DNA of 64,000 bases from contig NZ_JBEDYP020000014.1 in NCBI RefSeq assembly GCF_040117685.2, positions 275,735 to 339,734 of the forward strand. The letters are read 5' to 3'. The notes under the pieces are model-generated. The model saw only the letters and a list, made by a program, of their open reading frames with translations. It was not told the origin of the DNA and ran no database searches. Shown in pieces: positions 62,917 through 64,000 of this stretch; within the stretch, counting starts at the first letter, position 1; each line of letters opens with the position of its first letter. The DNA is from Gracilimonas sp040117685 (lineage in GTDB: Bacteria; Bacteroidota; Rhodothermia; Balneolales; Balneolaceae). A program made the position numbers and the translations under genes.

Positions 62917-63201
62917 ATGGCACAACCACTTTCAGAACAGGACATTCGCGAAGCTCTGAATTCCTTAGAAGGGTGGGAGTTTAGCGATGATGTAATCAAG
63001 AAAGAATTTTCATTTAATGATTTCAGTGAAGCCCTCGGATTTATTGTTAGGGTAGGACTGGAAGCGGAAAAACAGGTACACCACCCGCAGTTGTTTAATG
63101 TATACAACACGGTTAATATCAGTTTAAATACACATGATGCGGGCGATAAGGTCACTCAAAAAGATATAGACCTGGCCAAAGCAATTGAAAGCGTTTTATA
63201 A
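62917..63201 (+). CDS. 4a-hydroxytetrahydrobiopterin dehydratase (PCD/DCoH family)
   Basis: A 94-residue pterin-carbinolamine dehydratase: dehydrates 4a-hydroxytetrahydrobiopterin for regeneration of the pterin cofactor of phenylalanine hydroxylase, or acts on molybdopterin-like pterins. The motif E-K-Q-V-H-H-P then F-N-V-Y and T-H-x-A-G-D-K is intact. I chose the ATG at 62917; an earlier in-frame ATG at 62890 lies inside nuoM. It is one base after the nuoM stop and ten before nuoN, an unusual guest in a complex I operon. Confidence 0.88.
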   Translation: MAQPLSEQDIREALNSLEGWEFSDDVIKKEFSFNDFSEALGFIVRVGLEAEKQVHHPQLFNVYNTVNISLNTHDAGDKVTQKDIDLAKAIESVL

Positions 63202-63210
63202 AATTAGCGA

Positions 63211-63888
63211 ATGGATTATTTAGGCGACATACAAGCTTTTCTACCCGGTGTTATTACGGCCGTAGCCGGTTTAGTAGTAATCGTGGTGGAATCACTGAAA
63301 AAGGACAGCCCGTTCAATTTCTGGATCACGGCTCTTTCCCTCATAGCAGCACTCATTGTGAGTGTCCAATCACTGGGTACTAACCTGGATACGGCTTTTT
63401 CCGGGATGTTGGTTTACGGTGGCCCGGTAGCATTCGGAAATATGGTTATCCTGACCGGGGCCGTGTTTTGTGTTTTCATTAGTGAAGACTATCTGAAAGG
63501 CATAGGCCATTATTACGGTGAAATCTATGCGCTGTTGTTATTTGCTACATCCGGTATGCTTGCCCTTGCAGGTTCCAACGACCTGATTACGCTTTTTGTT
63601 GGTTTGGAAACCATGTCTATCTGTTTATATGTGATGGCAGGTCTAATCAAAGACGAAAAAGCCGGTGCTGAATCAGCACTTAAGTATTTCTTGCTGGGCG
63701 CCTTCTCAACTGGGTTCCTTTTATATGGAATGGCTTTGCTCTATGGAGCCACAGGTACAACAAACATTCCTGAAATAGGTGCTGCTGCGAGTACCGATTT
63801 ATTATTTCTTGCCGGAACCGGACTTCTTTTAGTTGGATTTTTATTCAAAGTATCAGCGGTACCATTGCCATATGTGGACCCCGGATGA
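63211..63888 (+). pseudogene. nuoN: NADH-quinone oxidoreductase subunit N, broken near its middle (probable sequence error or contig end)
   Basis: The first 220 codons are ordinary NuoN: signal-free start, TM5 Glu in LFVGLETMSICLYVMAG near 131, and FLFKVSAVP near 212. The frame then runs VPLPYVDPG and stops at 63886. If the G at 63867 is removed, the reading becomes VPFHMWTPDE, the conserved NuoN motif, so there is a +1 insertion here. After that the sequence still resembles nuoN but with several more indels and stops up to 64000. Multiple errors in the last ~140 bases point to low-quality sequence rather than true gene loss. Confidence 0.8.
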
Positions 63889-64000
63889 AGTGGCGCACCA
63901 AAAACGCGAAAGCGTTTCACGATAAATGCGAAAACCTAGATGTTCAGAGCTGCACCAGTGGTTAAATATCGCTGGCTGATAACTGAACGAAGTAAGTACA

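Noticed and set aside
1..64000. CRISPR, prophage, IS element or toxin-antitoxin system
   Set aside because: No regular spacer array, integrase, transposase or small paired genes were found on reading both strands; the repeats present are palindromic or 14-bp-period arrays.

Overview
The window looks like part of a chromosome from a marine, aerobic, gliding-lineage bacterium of the Bacteroidetes/Balneolota-Rhodothermota group. The evidence is protein resemblance (serine palmitoyltransferase, fused E1 alpha/beta, fused housekeeping neighbours), Bacteroidetes-style promoters of the form TTTG-N19/20-TAnnTTTG, short or absent Shine-Dalgarno sequences, several TTG starts, and many short palindromic intergenic repeats. 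The placement is inference; no 16S rRNA gene is present. No phage, insertion sequence, transposase or CRISPR array was seen.

Layout. (1) 1-9.1 kb: housekeeping genes (class I aldolase fbaB, a flippase-like membrane protein, radA, rpsU, a TIGR02757 protein, a methyltransferase, mutY, a secreted Ig-like/propeller protein). (2) 8.1-14.1 kb: a probable sphingolipid locus: SDR-type reductase, two GT4 glycosyltransferases, serine palmitoyltransferase and a GNAT-fold acyltransferase that is a ceramide synthase candidate. (3) 14.3-18.4 kb: fumC and a fused 2-oxoacid dehydrogenase E1. (4) 18.4-28.7 kb: an A+T-rich lipoprotein/exported protein pair followed by a MoxR-DUF58-DUF4350-DUF4129-SpoIIM-RDD cluster. 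(5) 28.7-34.9 kb: an M23 peptidase-like protein lying between two copies of a 113-bp palindromic repeat, an esterase with an inserted domain, the heme A genes cyoE and ctaA, a MerR regulator, a GT2 transferase and a lipoprotein. (6) 34.97-35.62 kb: six tRNA genes on the minus strand (Pro, Arg, Cys, Glu, His, Glu). (7) 35.7-49.1 kb: surface polysaccharide genes, clpC, gpmI, rpsT, cmk, rpsA, a second moxR, uppP. (8) 49.2-64 kb: respiratory complex I genes nuoJK and nuoLMN on the plus strand, separated by an opposite-strand eleven-gene cation/proton antiporter operon laid out like the MbhA-H membrane module with two further D-type subunits.

The most interesting items are the candidate glycosylated-ceramide pathway, the antiporter operon nested inside the split nuo operon, a terminator/antiterminator-like leader in front of nuoL, 14-bp-period repeats that start on the stop codons of ctaA and the second moxR, and the M23 protein that lacks one catalytic histidine. 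The last ~140 bases contain several apparent indels in nuoN and look like a poor contig end rather than biology.
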